From: Gemmatimonadota bacterium
GTDB lineage: Bacteria; Gemmatimonadota; Gemmatimonadetes; Gemmatimonadales; Gemmatimonadaceae
Assembly: GCA_026387895.1 (NCBI GenBank)
Contig: JAPLKT010000121.1
Coordinates: 1 to 64,000, forward strand
Direction: 5' to 3'
Length of the DNA stretch: 64,000 bases
The position numbers and the translations under genes are program-made. How positions within the stretch are numbered: the stretch's first letter is position 1; each line of letters begins with the position of its first letter. The notes beneath the pieces are model-generated. The model searched no databases. It was not told the DNA's origin and saw only the letters and a list, made by a program, of their open reading frames with translations. Positions 1 to 8,738 of this stretch are shown here, in pieces.

Positions 1-1097
1 TTGATCTCGCGGCCGTATGCCTCAACCGTCGTGAATCCCCCGCGCATGGGGAGGAGCCGCGTGTAATACGTATTCAGCCCTTCGGAGAACCAGCTCGAAA
101 TGCCGTCCGGCGCGTCGACAGCTCCCACAAACAGATGCCCCATCTCGTGCGTGTAGCTCTGCCGAGGGGACTCTCCCGCGGCGGCGGCGCCAGGCGCGCG
201 CGGGGCGGCACCGCCGAGGAATGATGAGGCGAGGGCTGTTCCCCCGCGGAAGGTGCCGACCTGCACAAAGACGCGATACGGCGGGAGCGGGTTGAGATAT
301 CCATAGGATTTCCCAAGAAACGCATACATCTCGGCGGCCCACGTCATCTCTGGTTCAACTTCCCAGGCAGGGGTGCCGAGCCATGTTGCCATGAAGGGCG
401 CATCGCCGGTGGCTGGGTATCGCCCTATCGGGCCGGCCATAATCCATGACTGTTGCAGGTCGGCGGCGGGGCCCAGGTGTGTGAGGTCGCCGTCACCCAA
501 GCTCATCGCCGCGCGCGATCCTGGGGCGAGATCGGTAAGGTCCCAATGCACCGTGGAGGTTGTTGGTGCGCTGATCTCTGGCAGTACGAGGAACCCGGCC
601 CCAGCACCACTCACGCCGCCATAGGCGGCGAGCAGTCCGAACGGGGGGCCTCGGAACGACGTGCGCGGCGCCTTGGCGCGGTAGCTGTAGGTGAGCGGGA
701 ACTGCACCGCGCGCTCGGCGCGATAGTGGCGATAATAGGGGAATCCGCCAGGGTTCGGCGCGTCGTCTGTAATGGTGAGCGCAATCTCACCGCGCGCATC
801 ACGCACCGAGAGCTGCTCGGTGTGCAGGGCGATGTCTGGCACCCCCGCATACATGATTGGCACGGTGAGCGAAAAGCGCGCACTCGACGGGAATCCTGAG
901 AGCGTGGTACGTACCGCGATTGCGACGACGTTGGAGTCGCCCTCACGGACCGGCTTCCACTCGTGGGCCACACGGCCGACGGGCGCTGGCTGCTGCGCGG
1001 CAACGGGCGGCGCGGCCAGCGCACACAGCGCACTGCAAAGACACAGCGTACGCCAGCGCGCGCGTCGACGCGACGCGGAGTCCGTGGGGCAGGGCAT
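1..1097 (-). CDS. Secreted HExxH metallopeptidase-like protein (3' end outside the window)
   Basis: I translated this frame directly; it is open from an ATG at 1097 to the window edge, giving 365 residues. The N-terminus has a basic stretch and a hydrophobic segment ending near AQQ, a signal peptide. A beta-rich region follows, then near the visible C-terminal end the motif HEMGH and, 17 residues later, E within WFSEGLNTYY. This is the zinc-binding HExxH plus distal Glu of gluzincin peptidases; the WFSEG...YY context is closest to the M61/M1 group. It is probably an exported aminopeptidase-like enzyme; the substrate is unknown. The C-terminal part is missing because the window ends. No Shine-Dalgarno sequence precedes the ATG, but TATATT lies 6 nt upstream. 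Confidence 0.75.
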   Translation of the reverse strand, partial: MPCPTDSASRRRARWRTLCLCSALCALAAPPVAAQQPAPVGRVAHEWKPVREGDSNVVAIAVRTTLSGFPSSARFSLTVPIMYAGVPDIALHTEQLSVRDARGEIALTITDDAPNPGGFPYYRHYRAERAVQFPLTYSYRAKAPRTSFRGPPFGLLAAYGGVSGAGAGFLVLPEISAPTTSTVHWDLTDLAPGSRAAMSLGDGDLTHLGPAADLQQSWIMAGPIGRYPATGDAPFMATWLGTPAWEVEPEMTWAAEMYAFLGKSYGYLNPLPPYRVFVQVGTFRGGTALASSFLGGAAPRAPGAAAAGESPRQSYTHEMGHLFVGAVDAPDGISSWFSEGLNTYYTRLLPMRGGFTTVEAYGREI

Positions 1098-1103
1098 TAG
1101 GAG

Positions 1104-1109
1104 AATATA
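1104..1109 (-). promoter_or_regulatory. Candidate -10 element (TATATT) for a leaderless metallopeptidase transcript
   Basis: On the minus strand TATATT is followed by six bases (CTCCTA) and then the ATG at 1097. Transcription would begin at or next to the start codon. There is no convincing -35 hexamer. The same spacing recurs at other genes of this window. Confidence 0.4.
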
Positions 1110-1166
1110 CGGGCTGAACAGGCCGCTGATAGCCTGCTGATAGCCTGCTGGTAGCGCGCTACTAGC

Positions 1167-2294
1167 CTACGGAACCGGCCCCTTTCCCGGCTCCCCCTGC
1201 AACCACTCGAACCGCATCATCCGCTGGTCTTCCTCGATCGCGGCGACGGCCCACGAGCCCCAGCCATGCTTGATCTCGTTTGTCCCGATCACGCGATCAA
1301 ACACAATGATATTCGACGCGATTTCTCGGAAAATCGTCCGCACCTTCACCGCCGTGATTTCACGCACCTCGGCGACTAACTTCGAGAGTTGGAGGTCGGC
1401 GAGTCGGATCTGATACGTCTTCGGGTCCAAGTAGATCGTCCCATTCACATCCGGCGTGCGGATCTGGTCGTCGGCGCGGAAGTCGATGCGTAACAACATC
1501 CCTTCCTTTGTGGAATCGAGCCCCGCGTACTGGAAGCAATGATTGTTGAGGAACTCGATTCCGGCAAAGTCGCGCAATGTCGGTAAGTGCATCACATAAT
1601 GCCCGTTGCGCTCGCGCTCCACCACATTGCCCATCTTGTATTCCCATCCGTGGGCGTCGCTGCGCATGTGCAGCGTGTCGTACACCGACGGGCCACGCGC
1701 GTCGTCGGCTCGCACTTCACGGCGCGCGCGCTGCACGCTGTACGCGAACGGGAAAGAATCTGACACCACCTGAAACTGTTCGGCATTGAACCGCACCTGC
1801 TGCACCACTTCGAACAGATCGTGGTTGAGCGCAGGGTCAGGACGCCCGGGATTGGAACAGGTCGGCTTGCCGGAGATTTTCACTGCAGCGAGTCGTACGG
1901 AAACTCGCGCGAGCTCCACGCGCACTCGAGGCGCTGCACCGGTGGCCGGCATCACGAAATCCACTAAGGTGGGTGTGAAGCCGAGGTGTACGACGCGTAG
2001 GTGGTAGGTGCCTGGGGCGAGCTGTGTGAAGGCGAACACGCCGCGATCGTTCGTGAAGGTTTGCCGACCGCCGCCGACCAAGCTGACCATCGCGTGGTCG
2101 AGCGGCGTGCCAGTGCCGAGCATGACCACATCGCCGATGACCGTGCCGGCCGTGCCGGCCGTGCCAGACGCTCCGGAGACACCAGCGCCCTGCGCCGCGC
2201 CTCCCTGCGCCGCGCCTCCCTGCGCTACTCCAAACTGCGGGAATACCAGCAGCAGAAGAGCCAGCAGCCACACAGGGCGCGACGAGCGAATCAT
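1167..2294 (-). CDS. Secreted protein with carboxypeptidase regulatory-like domain
   Basis: 375 residues. A signal peptide (MIRSSRPVWLLALLLL..., cleavage near VAQGG) is followed by a Gly/Ala/Gln-rich linker encoded by short direct repeats of about 15 bp near 2195-2225. Residues about 50-130 look like a carboxypeptidase regulatory-like fold: NDRGVFAFTQLAPGTYHLRV is the typical repeat-end strand of this beta-sandwich. The remainder (about 135-375) has no family I recognise and is predicted to be mostly beta strand. It probably lies in the periplasm or outer envelope. The start overlaps the stop of the upstream hydrolase gene by one base (TAATG), so the two are probably translated together. Function is unknown. 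Confidence 0.8.
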   Translation of the reverse strand: MIRSSRPVWLLALLLLVFPQFGVAQGGAAQGGAAQGAGVSGASGTAGTAGTVIGDVVMLGTGTPLDHAMVSLVGGGRQTFTNDRGVFAFTQLAPGTYHLRVVHLGFTPTLVDFVMPATGAAPRVRVELARVSVRLAAVKISGKPTCSNPGRPDPALNHDLFEVVQQVRFNAEQFQVVSDSFPFAYSVQRARREVRADDARGPSVYDTLHMRSDAHGWEYKMGNVVERERNGHYVMHLPTLRDFAGIEFLNNHCFQYAGLDSTKEGMLLRIDFRADDQIRTPDVNGTIYLDPKTYQIRLADLQLSKLVAEVREITAVKVRTIFREIASNIIVFDRVIGTNEIKHGWGSWAVAAIEEDQRMMRFEWLQGEPGKGPVP

Positions 2295-3463
2295 TACGGC
2301 CGCAAGACGTTTCGTAAGAATCGCTCAGTGTAATACAGCGCCAACTGGTTGCTGGGTCCCTGAAAGACTTCGTCAAAGCCGTGATCGGCCCAGGGGATCT
2401 CCAGATATACCGTCTTCACACCAGCAGCGTTGAGTCCATCGCGAATCAAATGTCCGGCCTCGGGCTGTACGATATGGTCGCGCCGCCCGTAGATCAGCAG
2501 CGTTGGGACCGTCGCCTTGGCCACATGGGTGATTGGCGAGGCATCTGCGAAGGCTGCGGGGAACTGGTCTAACGTGCCGCCAATGAGCGCTTCGTCGGTC
2601 TCGCGCACTTTGATAGGATCCGGGACCGGCGGATGCTTGTACGACTCCGTGAGATTTACGGGCCCGTAGTAGCTCACGATTGCCTTAGGCGGTAGCGGAG
2701 GCGGGACATCGCTCCAGGCGGCGATTGTGGCGAGATGCGCGCCGGCCGAACGTCCCATGTATGCCACGCGCGCGGTGTCGCCGTCATAGTCGAGGGCGTG
2801 ATCGCGAATCCAGGCGAGCATGAGTCGCGTGTCGTCGAGCTGCGCCGGCCAGTGTGCGGCGGGGGCGTGACGGTAATCGATCGCGAAAACCACAAAGCCA
2901 CGCGACGCCAACCACTGCGCAAAGTTCTTGAATGAGTCTGGCGTGCCACGCATCCAGGCGCCACCATAAATCTGTACGAGAATCGGATAGTGCCCGCGCG
3001 CAACGGGTTGGTAGACGTTCATCGTGAGCGGGACACCATCAGGCGCAGCGACAGGAATGCCGCGCGTGATCTTTGCGTCGCCAAGCGGAACACCAAAGAG
3101 CAGTGTGCGGAGCGAGAGTGTCGCGTGTGCGGTACTGTCTCCAAGCGTGCTGGCAAAGGTGCGATCAAAATCGCGGATCGCGCCTGGCACACGAGCATAC
3201 GGTGTGAGCGCAATCACGAACGCGAGCGCGGCGGCACCCGCGCCAACACGCGAGAGGCGGTGGGTCCGGAACGTTGGCAGTGCAATCGCAATGATGAACA
3301 CCGCTGCCATCATATAGAAGAGACTGATCTCCGGCCCGCCCACGCTGAAGGTCAGCATGAAGTAGGTCGGGCCCGGAATCAGAATCCAGATCGCGAGCGC
3401 AAGCAGCGCGACGCCCAGCACGGCCGCGATCAGCGGACGAATGCGCATCGGTGCGTGCGTCAC
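2294..3463 (-). CDS. Membrane-anchored alpha/beta hydrolase
   Basis: 389 residues. Three or four hydrophobic N-terminal segments (about residues 10-95) precede an alpha/beta hydrolase domain of the BD-FAE/HSL esterase type. The oxyanion motif reads YGGAW rather than the usual HGGGW. The nucleophile elbow is GRSAGAH, and acid and base candidates lie in RRDHIV and WADHGFDE near the C-terminus. The likely activity is ester hydrolysis of an unknown small substrate at the membrane. The start chosen is GTG at 3463, overlapping the stop of the PQQ dehydrogenase gene (GTGA). An ATG five codons later is possible. The three genes from 5541 down to 1167 look like one operon. Confidence 0.85.
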   Translation of the reverse strand: MTHAPMRIRPLIAAVLGVALLALAIWILIPGPTYFMLTFSVGGPEISLFYMMAAVFIIAIALPTFRTHRLSRVGAGAAALAFVIALTPYARVPGAIRDFDRTFASTLGDSTAHATLSLRTLLFGVPLGDAKITRGIPVAAPDGVPLTMNVYQPVARGHYPILVQIYGGAWMRGTPDSFKNFAQWLASRGFVVFAIDYRHAPAAHWPAQLDDTRLMLAWIRDHALDYDGDTARVAYMGRSAGAHLATIAAWSDVPPPLPPKAIVSYYGPVNLTESYKHPPVPDPIKVRETDEALIGGTLDQFPAAFADASPITHVAKATVPTLLIYGRRDHIVQPEAGHLIRDGLNAAGVKTVYLEIPWADHGFDEVFQGPSNQLALYYTERFLRNVLRP

Positions 3464-5541
3464 TTGGTCGGGACGCTCGGCAGCGCGAACGCCACATAGG
3501 TTCCGCCGCTCTTGGCCCCGTTCTTTCCACCACCACAGGCGATCACGAGATATTGCTTGCCGTCGATCATGTAGGTGGATGGCTGCGCGTTGCCGGCCGC
3601 GGGGAGTGCTGCGGTCCAGAGCAGTTTGCCATTCGATTTGTCGAAGGCGCGGATTTTGTTGTCGTAGGTGGTGGCCGCAATAATCAGCAGGCCGTTCTGC
3701 GTGACGATGGCGCCGCCGTAGTTATCGGAGCCGGTGTTCTTTAGCCCCTGCTTCACAAGCTTCGGGTACTCACCAAATGGAATCTTCCAGGCAATCGTCC
3801 CCTTGTTCAGATCGATCGCGTTGAGCGTGCCCCAGGGTGGCTTGATCGCGGGGAAGGAATCGTTGTCGAAGAAAATATCAAAGCCAACACTGCGGTACTT
3901 GAGATAGTTCGGATTCACGCCCGAAGTTGCGGCGATGTCTTTGCCGGTCGTGAGGTAGGCCACCATGTCGTTGATGGTGGCGCCGTCGAGCATGCCGCCA
4001 AAGGCGGACATCCGTCCCGTCCCCTCGCGAATGATCTGCGCGATCTCGGCGTTGGTTTTCTTCTTGCCAATATCAATGAGCGTCGGGCCCGCCGCGGTGC
4101 CTTGGCGTTTGTCGCCGTGGCAGTTGGCGCAGGTGGCGTCATAGAGCGAGGCATCGCTGCGCGGCACCATCTTGAGGAGCCAGGCCATCTCGTTGCTGTT
4201 CACGTAGAGCAGACCGCTTTCCGGGTCGAAGGCTGGGCCGCCCCATTCGCCACCACCGTCCACACCGGGAAAGAGAATCGTCCCCTTGGTGTTTGGCGGA
4301 TCCCACGCGTTGGTGGTCTTGTACTCGCGGAAAATCTTGAGCGCAGTTTCGTGCGCCTTCTTGGTGCGCGTTGTGAGATCCTTCTCGGTGAGTTCCTGTC
4401 GTGCGAAAGGTGGCGGAAGAATCGGGAAGGGCTGCGTCTTGGAGGGCTGTTCGCCATCGAGCCCCGGCGTGGTCGGCATCGCGCGCTCTTCGATTGGGAA
4501 GAGCGGCGTCCCCTTCTCGCGTTCAAAGAGATACACGTGGCCCGTCTTGGTGATCTGCGCAACGGCATCGACCTTCTTTCCGTCGCGCGTCACCGTTACC
4601 AGTGATGGCGCCGCAGGAAAGTCTCGATCCCAGAGATCATGGTGAAGTCCCTGGAAATGCCAGATGCGCTTCCCTGTGCGCGCGTCGAGTGCGAGCACGG
4701 TGTTGGCGAACAGATCGTTGCCGATACGATTAGCGCCGTAGAAATCGAAGGATGCGGAGCCCGTAGCCGCAAAGACCATCGCGCGCTTGGGGTCGAGCGT
4801 CACTCCACTCCACGCATTCGCACCGCCGGCGATTTTCCAGGCATCGGCTGGCCAGGTGTCGTAGCCGAACTCGCCGGGATGCGGAATCGTGTGAAAGCTC
4901 CAGCGCAACGCGCCGGTGTTGACGTCGTAGGCGCGGATGTCGCCCGGTGCGCTCGGGAGCGCCTCGGGCACCGTGCTCCCAATGATGTAGAGATCTTCAA
5001 AGACCACACCCGGAGTGCTCGCACTCACCGAGAGTCCTTGGATCGGGCGATCGAGTCCGGCGCGCAGATCAATCCATCCGCTGTCGCCAAACGTTTTGAT
5101 AGGCGTGCCGAGTTTGCGATCGATGGCGTAGAGACGATTACGATAGGTGTAGAGCACACGATCGCCGGTCACCACGACGCCGCGATGCCGGAAGCGCTGC
5201 GGAGCGGGCTTGCCGGGATTCGGATCGAACTTCCAGAGTTCCTTGCCCGTGGCTGCGTTGAGCGCGAAGAGCTGAAGTTTCGGAGTCGTTCCGTACAGGA
5301 CGCCATCGAGCACGATGGGATTGTTCTGCATCTCGGAGCCTTGCCACTCGTCGTTCGTGGCGTAGCTCCACGCGACTTTCAGCTGTTTAACGTTCGCCGG
5401 CGAGATTTGGCTCAGCGTGGTGTAGTGTGTGTGGTCGGTGTTGCCACCGTACACGGGCCAGTCCGCGTTTTGCGCGTGCGCGCGAGTTGCGAACGCGAGG
5501 AGTAGCAGCGCGACGGCGGAGGTCTTCGTGAGAGTGCGCAT
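3460..5541 (-). CDS. PQQ-dependent dehydrogenase with internal cytochrome c domain
   Basis: About 693 residues from the ATG at 5541; a GTG four codons upstream is also open. A signal peptide ends near AHAQ. The mature protein begins WPVYGGNTDHTHYTTL, the characteristic first blade of quinoprotein glucose/alcohol dehydrogenases. Later blades show the repeated LFALNAATGKELW and LLAFDKSNGKLLW type motifs. A c-type haem site, CANCHGDKRQG, sits near residue 470 inside the propeller, with MSAFGGM as a possible Met ligand region. The protein should oxidise a sugar or alcohol in the periplasm and pass electrons through its own haem to a c-type cytochrome. The divergent cytochrome gene at 5770 is a plausible partner. 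The natural substrate cannot be read from sequence. Confidence 0.93.
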   Translation of the reverse strand: MRTLTKTSAVALLLLAFATRAHAQNADWPVYGGNTDHTHYTTLSQISPANVKQLKVAWSYATNDEWQGSEMQNNPIVLDGVLYGTTPKLQLFALNAATGKELWKFDPNPGKPAPQRFRHRGVVVTGDRVLYTYRNRLYAIDRKLGTPIKTFGDSGWIDLRAGLDRPIQGLSVSASTPGVVFEDLYIIGSTVPEALPSAPGDIRAYDVNTGALRWSFHTIPHPGEFGYDTWPADAWKIAGGANAWSGVTLDPKRAMVFAATGSASFDFYGANRIGNDLFANTVLALDARTGKRIWHFQGLHHDLWDRDFPAAPSLVTVTRDGKKVDAVAQITKTGHVYLFEREKGTPLFPIEERAMPTTPGLDGEQPSKTQPFPILPPPFARQELTEKDLTTRTKKAHETALKIFREYKTTNAWDPPNTKGTILFPGVDGGGEWGGPAFDPESGLLYVNSNEMAWLLKMVPRSDASLYDATCANCHGDKRQGTAAGPTLIDIGKKKTNAEIAQIIREGTGRMSAFGGMLDGATINDMVAYLTTGKDIAATSGVNPNYLKYRSVGFDIFFDNDSFPAIKPPWGTLNAIDLNKGTIAWKIPFGEYPKLVKQGLKNTGSDNYGGAIVTQNGLLIIAATTYDNKIRAFDKSNGKLLWTAALPAAGNAQPSTYMIDGKQYLVIACGGGKNGAKSGGTYVAFALPSVPTK

Positions 5542-5624
5542 GGCGAGAATCACAACCAGTTGAGAGTCAGGAAGAAAGCTACGTTCGCGCTTCTGCCGAG
5601 TCAGGTGACGAAGGGATCGATCCG

Positions 5625-5653
5625 TTGGCAGCGGCGGCTGTGTTGTGTATATA
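5625..5653 (+). promoter_or_regulatory. Candidate sigma70-type promoter for the dihaem cytochrome gene
   Basis: TTGGCA (5625-5630), 17 bp, then TATATA (5648-5653), directed toward the cytochrome gene. Predicted transcription start is near 5660, leaving about 110 nt before the ATG at 5770. Confidence 0.45.
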
Positions 5654-5769
5654 TCTAACCACTAAGCGCCACTTCACGTATGTTCTCGCTCGGTGAAACG
5701 CTGTCTGACGAAGGAAAGTCCCTGGTCGTGTTGTATGCTAGACAATCCCACCATTTTTCCCGCCTGCCG

Positions 5770-6579
5770 ATGAACTTCCGTCGCCCTCTGATGCTGGCCA
5801 GCGTCTTCGTCGCTGCCCTCCCCGCCGTGCTCGCCGCCCAGGGTCGCGGTGGTGCGCAGGAACCCCCGAAGAATCTCCAGGTCCTCCCCAAGGACATGCC
5901 CCGTCAGCAGGTCACGGCGATCATGAACAACTTCACAGCCGCCCTCGGCGTGAACTGTGCGTATTGCCACGCGGCAGCAGCAGCGCCTGCGGGTGCAGCG
6001 CCCGCGGCGCCGGCTGGCGGTGGTCGCGGCGGCCCGCCGCTTGACTACTCGCTCGACGACAAGGCCCAGAAGAAAGTCGCCCGTGAGATGCTCAAGATGG
6101 TCGCCGACATCAACGGCAAGTATCTGACGGGTGCCGGACTCACCATGGACGCGCGCAACAGCGTGACCTGCGAGACCTGCCACCGCGGGCTCGCCAAGCC
6201 CAAGACGCTCCGCAACGCACTCGGCGGTGCGATCGACGCCAAGGGTGCCGATTCGGCCGTGGCGCTGTATCGTGAACTGCGCACCCGCTACTTCGGGGCT
6301 GCCGCCTACGACTTCAGCGAGAACTCGCTGGTGGCTGCCGCAACGGATGCGAGCCGCGCCAACAAGAACCCCGTCGCGCTCGCGCTGCTCAAGCTCAACC
6401 TAGAGTTCTACGACAAGTCGGCCGCTACGTATTCGGCGATCGCCAATACGAGTCTTGCCGGCAACGACACCGCCTCGGCGATCACCGCGCTCAAGAAGGC
6501 GATTGAACTACAGCCGACCAACCAGCAGGCGCAGGGGTTGCTCACGCGTCTGATGGCTAAGCCGCCGCAGACGAGGTAG
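5770..6579 (+). CDS. Dihaem c-type cytochrome of the photosynthetic reaction-centre cytochrome family
   Basis: 269 residues from the ATG at 5770, chosen because it directly precedes a signal peptide (MNFRRPLMLASVFVAALPAV..., cleavage near LAAQ). An in-frame ATG at 5680 would add 30 residues that hide the signal. Residues about 35-150 match the reaction-centre cytochrome subunit family: NLQVLPKDMPRQQVTAIMNN, then CAYCH near residue 62 and CETCH near residue 134. The classical subunit carries four haems; this one has two CxxCH motifs, as in the non-photosynthetic relatives. An Ala/Pro/Gly insert follows the first haem site. The C-terminal 100 residues resemble TPR helices. It is probably a periplasmic electron carrier. 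Confidence 0.9.
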   Translation: MNFRRPLMLASVFVAALPAVLAAQGRGGAQEPPKNLQVLPKDMPRQQVTAIMNNFTAALGVNCAYCHAAAAAPAGAAPAAPAGGGRGGPPLDYSLDDKAQKKVAREMLKMVADINGKYLTGAGLTMDARNSVTCETCHRGLAKPKTLRNALGGAIDAKGADSAVALYRELRTRYFGAAAYDFSENSLVAAATDASRANKNPVALALLKLNLEFYDKSAATYSAIANTSLAGNDTASAITALKKAIELQPTNQQAQGLLTRLMAKPPQTR

Positions 6580-6587
6580 GACGCCGC

Positions 6588-6593
6588 TAGATT
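6588..6593 (+). promoter_or_regulatory. Candidate -10 element (TAGATT) 6 nt before the start at 6600
   Basis: The context is GCTAGATTCCTCCC followed by ATG. An almost identical block, GCTAGATTCCCTGT then ATG, precedes the YggX-like gene at 22269. Transcription starting at the ATG would give a leaderless mRNA. No good -35 box is visible. Confidence 0.45.
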
Positions 6594-6599
6594 CCTCCC

Positions 6600-7223
6600 A
6601 TGCCCTCATTCCTTCGTCGTGCCGTTCTGCTGTTTGCTGCTCCTGTCGCGTTGGCGGCTCAGGCGCCGCAACCCACTGCCGCGTATTCGTACGGGGTCTC
6701 CGGCTTTGCTGGCGGGGTACAGCGATCAGCGTCGGGGAAAAAGGAAAATGGAAGTCGCATCATGGCTGGCGTCGCGCTCCTGCATCCGCAAGCACAAGTC
6801 GGCGCACTGAGCGTTGCCGAAGTCAGTGCCGCGTTCGCGCAGATGAATACGTCAGCAGGGAACTACGCGGTACGCGAAAACTCCTTCGAGTTCGGGGCGA
6901 TTGCCGACGTGGTCACGATGGCGCAATCGTCCTGGCACCTCGATGCGGGGCTCGGACTCGTGCTGAGCCGGAGCCTCGGCTGCGCGACCGATGGATCGGA
7001 TACCAAGTCATCGGGAGTCTCAGTTGCATGCGTCCATGCATTTGCGAACAGCGGGACATCGCTGCTCGGCTATCGCGCGCGCGTCGTGAGCAACTGGGGC
7101 GGCGCGTACACGACCGTGATGGTCGGCCTCGATCTGTCTGGGCACACCATCGCTGCCGGATCGAGTGTTGTGCCGAGTTTCTTTGTCGGTGCGCGCTACA
7201 GCCTGGGACCGATCGGGCACTGA
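6600..7223 (+). CDS. Exported beta-barrel-like protein of unknown function
   Basis: 207 residues. A signal peptide (MPSFLRRAVLLFAAPVALAA, cleavage near AQAPQ) is followed by alternating hydrophobic/polar strands rich in Gly, Ser and aromatic residues, ending in GARYSLGPIGH. This resembles small outer-membrane beta-barrel proteins, although the last residue is not the usual Phe. Two Cys near the middle (about residues 125 and 140) might form a disulfide. I do not recognise a family. It stands alone between the cytochrome gene and convergent argH; a hairpin overlaps its stop. Confidence 0.65.
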   Translation: MPSFLRRAVLLFAAPVALAAQAPQPTAAYSYGVSGFAGGVQRSASGKKENGSRIMAGVALLHPQAQVGALSVAEVSAAFAQMNTSAGNYAVRENSFEFGAIADVVTMAQSSWHLDAGLGLVLSRSLGCATDGSDTKSSGVSVACVHAFANSGTSLLGYRARVVSNWGGAYTTVMVGLDLSGHTIAAGSSVVPSFFVGARYSLGPIGH

Positions 7224-7244
7224 ACGGTCCAGCGCCCGATCGGT
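7208..7244. terminator. Hairpin between convergent genes (6600 gene and argH)
   Basis: 11-bp arms ACCGATCGGGC (7208-7218) and GCCCGATCGGT (7234-7244) with a 15-nt loop. The hairpin spans the stop codon of the plus-strand gene and is followed by only a short T run, so it is a modest terminator candidate. Confidence 0.45.
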
Positions 7245-7253
7245 TTCCGGCGC

Positions 7254-8663
7254 TTACCCGACGGCGGCTTTCGCCTGCTGAATCTGCGCGGCGACCGCTT
7301 TGGTGCCGGTGCCGCCGGCGATGTCGCGATGCGAGAGTGAGGTACGTGGGCGGAGTTCGTGCATGACATCCGACTCAAACGCGTGATGCGCGTTCACGAA
7401 ACTCTCGCTCGGGAGTTCTGTCATCTCGATCCCCTTTTCTTCGGCTTCGCGCACCAGCGCGCCCACGGCGCCATGGGCTTCGCGGAAGCTCACGTGCTTG
7501 CGCACGAGATAATCGGCGAGGTCGGTGGCCATCATCGATGACGTACAGGCCGCGGCCATCTTGTCGCGGTTAAAGGTGAGCGTCTCGAGTGAACCGGCCA
7601 CGGCGGGGAGAAGCAGGAGCATGCCGTCGACGGCATCAAAGAGGGAGCGCTTGTCCTCCTGCAGATCTTTGTTGTAGCCGCTCGGCAGTCCCTTGATCGT
7701 GGCGAGCAAGCCGACGAGATCGCCGAGCATGCGCGCGCCGGAGCCGCGAGCGAGTTCGAGCGCGTCGGGGTTCCGTTTCTGCGGCATCATGCTGGATCCG
7801 GTGCTGAAGCTGTCGCCGTAGCGAACAAAGCCGAACTCACTCGAGCCGTACAAAATCAGATCTTCGGCGATGCGCGAGAGGTGCATGCCCAGCATCGTGA
7901 TGGCATAGAGCGTGTCGGCAATGAAGTCGCGATCGCCAACAGCGTCGATGGAGTTGGCGGAGATACGCTCGAAGCCGAGCTCCGTGCGGAGCAGTTCGCG
8001 GTCGATCGGGAATGCTGAGCCGGCGATCGCGCCGGAGCCTAAGGGCATCACCCCCGCAGAACGATGGGCGGCGGCGAGCCGCTCGCGATCGCGCACCAGT
8101 GGCCAGAAGTGATTGAGCATCCAGTGCGCGCCGCTCACCGGTTGTGCGCGCTGCATGTGGGTGTACGCCGGCATGATGGCGTCTTGGAGATGTTCGGCCT
8201 GCGCGATGATGGCACGCTGCAGGGCCGTGATGTGTTCGTCGACGCGCGCGATGGCGTCGCGGGTCCAGAGGCGAGTGGCGGTCGCGACTTGATCGTTGCG
8301 GCTGCGTCCGGTGTGGAGGCGCGAGGCGGGATCGCCTGCGGCTTCGTGGAGGAGGCGGTCGATGATCGTGTGGACGTCTTCGTCGGAGGGAATCGGCTGC
8401 TCACCGCCGGCCAAGCGGGCGGCCACCGTGTCGAGCCCGGCGCGAACCGCTTCGCATTCGGCGCCGGTAAAGACCCCAGCCTTGGCGAGCGCGCGCGCCC
8501 AGCTTTTGGAGAGCTGGATATCGAAGGGCCAGAGGCGAAAGTCGACCGTGATGGAGCGGTTGACTGCTTCGAGGGCCGGATGGGGACCGCCGGCAAAGCG
8601 GCCGCCCCAGAGTTTGTGGGTTCCGCCGTGGGTGGAGCTGGCTTGGGCCTTCTTGGGGGTCAT
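7254..8663 (-). CDS. argH: Argininosuccinate lyase
   Basis: 469 residues, normal for the family. It cleaves argininosuccinate to arginine and fumarate, the last step of arginine synthesis, in the cytoplasm as a homotetramer. The N-terminus has the family start KLWGGRF, followed by HTGRSRNDQVAT, which is a conserved active-site region, and the fumarate lyase signature GSSMMPQKRNP with the catalytic serine loop. Its fumarate product could feed the fumarase encoded at 27742, though the two genes are not linked. It lies downstream of argR on the same strand after a 75-bp gap that holds two inverted repeats, so it may be transcribed separately under ArgR control or by read-through. Confidence 0.97.
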   Translation of the reverse strand: MTPKKAQASSTHGGTHKLWGGRFAGGPHPALEAVNRSITVDFRLWPFDIQLSKSWARALAKAGVFTGAECEAVRAGLDTVAARLAGGEQPIPSDEDVHTIIDRLLHEAAGDPASRLHTGRSRNDQVATATRLWTRDAIARVDEHITALQRAIIAQAEHLQDAIMPAYTHMQRAQPVSGAHWMLNHFWPLVRDRERLAAAHRSAGVMPLGSGAIAGSAFPIDRELLRTELGFERISANSIDAVGDRDFIADTLYAITMLGMHLSRIAEDLILYGSSEFGFVRYGDSFSTGSSMMPQKRNPDALELARGSGARMLGDLVGLLATIKGLPSGYNKDLQEDKRSLFDAVDGMLLLLPAVAGSLETLTFNRDKMAAACTSSMMATDLADYLVRKHVSFREAHGAVGALVREAEEKGIEMTELPSESFVNAHHAFESDVMHELRPRTSLSHRDIAGGTGTKAVAAQIQQAKAAVG

Positions 8664-8679
8664 CGGATTCCTTGAAATT

Positions 8680-8702
8680 GCATATTGTGAACATAAATAT
8701 GC
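8680..8702. promoter_or_regulatory. AT-rich inverted repeat upstream of argH (possible ArgR site)
   Basis: GCATATT (8680-8686) and AATATGC (8696-8702) are perfect 7-bp arms separated by 9 bp. A third AATATG half-site follows at 8704-8709. The AT-richness in a GC-rich region, its place just before argH and its GCAT half-sites, shared with the argC palindrome, make it a candidate ARG box. Confidence 0.45.
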
Positions 8703-8712
8703 GAATATGTAA

Positions 8713-8732
8713 CCGGAGCATGCATGTTCCGG
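8713..8732. repeat. 20-bp near-perfect palindrome just after argR
   Basis: CCGGAGCATGCATGTTCCGG matches its reverse complement at 18 of 20 positions; the two exceptions would form G-U pairs in RNA. It begins 7 bp after the argR stop in the argR-argH gap. It could be a terminator-like hairpin for argR, without a U tract, or a protein-binding operator; the core CATGCATG resembles the argC palindrome. Confidence 0.5.
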
Positions 8733-8738
8733 AGGAGA

